Positions 12,292-13,321 of a stretch of DNA of 13,321 nt are shown piece after piece. The DNA comes from Baffinella frigidus (Eukaryota; Cryptophyceae; Cryptomonadales; Baffinellaceae). The DNA is taken from assembly GCA_026770585.1 (NCBI GenBank), contig MU646887.1, positions 111,075 through 124,395 on the forward strand, given 5' to 3'. Below the pieces are notes generated by a model, which ran no database searches, was not told the DNA's origin, and saw only the letters and a list, made by a program, of their open reading frames with translations. The translations under genes and the position numbers were made by a program. Position 1 is the stretch's first letter. Every line of letters begins with the position of its first letter.

Positions 12292-13254
12292 TCACTCTTC
12301 GACTTCCTCGATTTCGACTTCCGGGGGGAGGGTGAAGTGGAAGGGATCGATGAGCGCTTGGAACGACTCTTGGCCCGTGGCGCCCGACACCATCAGATAA
12401 CTGCCCTCCATGCTTCCAACCAGCCTGCAAGGTTCCAGGGGTTAGGGGTTGCAGTGTACCTCGCTCATAAGAAACCGCCCCCCCCCCCAGGACCACCATA
12501 GGACCCTAGGCATGGCCCTACTGTAGGGTCCTAGGGGGAGGCTGTTTCTTATGAGCGAGGTACCCCTGTAAAGGTTAGGGGTTAGGGGTCAGGCGACGTG
12601 TGGATCAAGGGAGGGGACGCAGCGTGCTTTAATCACCTACACCCTGAACCCGAAGGAGGGGTTTGGGGGTTGGGAATTAGGATGCAGAGAACCGCGAGAC
12701 AGGCATGTCGTTTGGCGTGTGGGTTTTAGAGTGTGTGTTTCTGTGTTTAGGGTTAAGAGTCTTTGGTGTGTGGTTTAGAGTTTGGGGTTTAAGATTTAGG
12801 GTTTAGGGTTTAGGGGTTATGTTTATGGTGTGTGATTTAGGGTTTAGGGTGTGGGGTCTAGGGTTTAGGGATTGGGGTCTAGGGTTTAGGGTTTGGGGTT
12901 TAGGGTTTAGGGTTTAGGGTTTGGGGTTTGGGGTTTGGGGTTAAGGGTCTAGGGTTTCGGGTGTAGGGGCCAGGGTTTAGGGTGTGGGGTTTATGGTTTA
13001 GGGTTAAGGGTCTAGGGTTTAGGGGTTGCGTTTATAGCGTGTGGTTTAGGGTTTAGAGTTTAGGGTTTGGGGTTTTGGGTTAAGGGTGTGGAGTTTAGGG
13101 TTCAGGGTTTAGGGTTTTGGGTTTTGGGTTTAGGGTTCAGGGTGTAGGGTTGAGGGTTTAGAACTCAGGGTTTAGGGTTTCGGGTGTAGAGTGTAGCGTA
13201 CCTCGAGACAGGCATGGATTCGAGCAGCCACGCACGGTCGATCGTCAGCGGGCA
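12292..13254 (-). CDS. ApaG-domain-like protein, last two exons (5' part beyond window)
   Basis: Exons on the minus strand are 13254-13202 (53 bases, acceptor CTCTCTGCAG, donor GTACGC) and 12424-12292 (133 bases, acceptor CCTTGCAG, stop TGA). The junction is phase 2 and keeps the frame: CPLTIDRAWLLESMPVS-R-LVGSMEGSYLMVSG and on to IDPFHFTLPPEVEIEEVEE. ApaG domains (bacterial ApaG, and eukaryotic FBXO3 and POLDIP2) end with a SGCPL..P.GSM.G.Y.MV....F...I..F.L..P pattern, which these residues follow, with about 12 extra residues after CPL. ApaG domains are small beta-sandwiches used in protein interaction; which host protein this belongs to cannot be told. A glutamate-rich tail closes the protein. 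The intron carries element A10 and a telomere-like array. Confidence 0.6.
12450..12570. mobile_element. TIR element family A, copy A10, inside the ApaG-like intron
   Basis: The left end is shortened (TGCAGTGTACCTCGCTCATA) and the right end is ATGAGCGAGGTACCCCTGTA. The core CCTAGGCATGGCCCTACTGT is typical. It lies only about 25 bases from the 3' splice site of the final exon and is flanked on both sides by GGTTAGGGGTT-type telomere-like sequence, so it probably inserted into that tract. Confidence 0.85.
12575..13195 (+). repeat. Interstitial telomere-like array (GGTTTAG-type)
   Basis: Short GGTTAGGGGTTAGGGG units at 12573-12590, then a continuous degenerate array of TTTAGGG, TTTGGGG, TTAAGGG and GTGTAGGG units from about 12715 to 13195. 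The strand orientation is the opposite of 1196-1282. It fills most of the last intron of the ApaG-like gene. Heavy degeneration argues for an old interstitial array, not a chromosome end. Confidence 0.85.
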
Positions 13255-13321
13255 CTGCAGAGAGGGACAATTTGTTAATACAAATCCACTAGGGAGAAAT
13301 GACACATCCTCGGGGGGGGGG
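13255..13321. other. Partial upstream intron of the ApaG-like gene
   Basis: Sequence beyond the acceptor at 13255-13256 shows no coding signal and ends in a G-run at the window edge, which could be the start of another A-type arm or simply a homopolymer. Confidence 0.35.

Noticed and set aside
12020-12499. 159-codon minus-strand frame and 129-codon plus-strand frame across the CT tract
   Set aside because: They read through the A9/A10 ends and the microsatellite in low-complexity frames. The ApaG-like exon lies in a different minus-strand frame.
12715-13195. Telomere at the right of the window
   Set aside because: The array is heavily degenerate and is followed by an exon with good splice sites, so it is interstitial.

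Overview
This is a nuclear DNA window from a eukaryotic alga whose plastid is of red-algal secondary (complex) origin. A haptophyte or pelagophyte/other stramenopile fits best; I cannot name the species. Three things support this: a spliced gene for a thylakoid-lumen protein whose N-terminus carries the FAP-type bipartite plastid leader typical of such algae, GT-AG introns with GC-rich exons, and many degenerate TTTAGGG-type (plant/algal telomere-like) arrays inside the sequence. There is no sign of bacterial operons, Shine-Dalgarno sites, tRNA or rRNA.

Genes. (1) 2639-3568, minus: an apparently intronless WD40-repeat protein, internally damaged, with a second fragment of the same 3' end just upstream of it. 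(2) 5725-8788, minus: a six-exon gene that I could join in frame into a 205-residue precursor; it reads as PsbQ (oxygen-evolving enhancer 3 type) with plastid and Tat-like lumen targeting. All five introns are phase 0. (3) 9304-9744, plus: a 146-residue protein I do not recognise, carrying three copies of a W-x-[LV]-R-D-P-Q-L-type motif between Ala/Pro linkers; it is divergent from psbQ across a 515-bp intergenic region. (4) 12292-13254, minus: the last two exons of a gene whose encoded C-terminus looks like an ApaG domain; the 5' part lies beyond the right edge.

The rest is dominated by short non-autonomous inverted-repeat elements. Family A (about 120 bp, ends CAGGGGTACCTCGCTCATAA) has about ten copies or fragments. 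Family B (104-115 bp, ends TCCCTYAAGTG) has three copies and a fragment. Family D (150 bp) and family E (about 120-150 bp) are further foldbacks. All appear to sit between TA dinucleotides. For both A and B the window itself contains a related unoccupied site, which gives direct evidence of insertion with TA duplication.

Layout: 1-2640 is repeats (D, A1, E1, telomere-like tract, repeat C interrupted by B1, A2 with an amplified left end) and then unassigned sequence; 2640-3710 WD40; 3780-5560 repeats, repeat C, and duplicated psbQ tail fragments; 5725-8788 psbQ with repeat-built introns; 8789-9303 divergent promoter region; 9304-9744 three-motif gene followed by a purine microsatellite; 10260-12060 a string of A elements; 12190-13254 ApaG-like gene end, whose last intron holds an A element and an interstitial telomere-like array. 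The genes do not form an evident pathway. The coherent story is genome architecture: TIR elements, telomere-like DNA and duplicated exon edges make up much of the intron and intergenic sequence.
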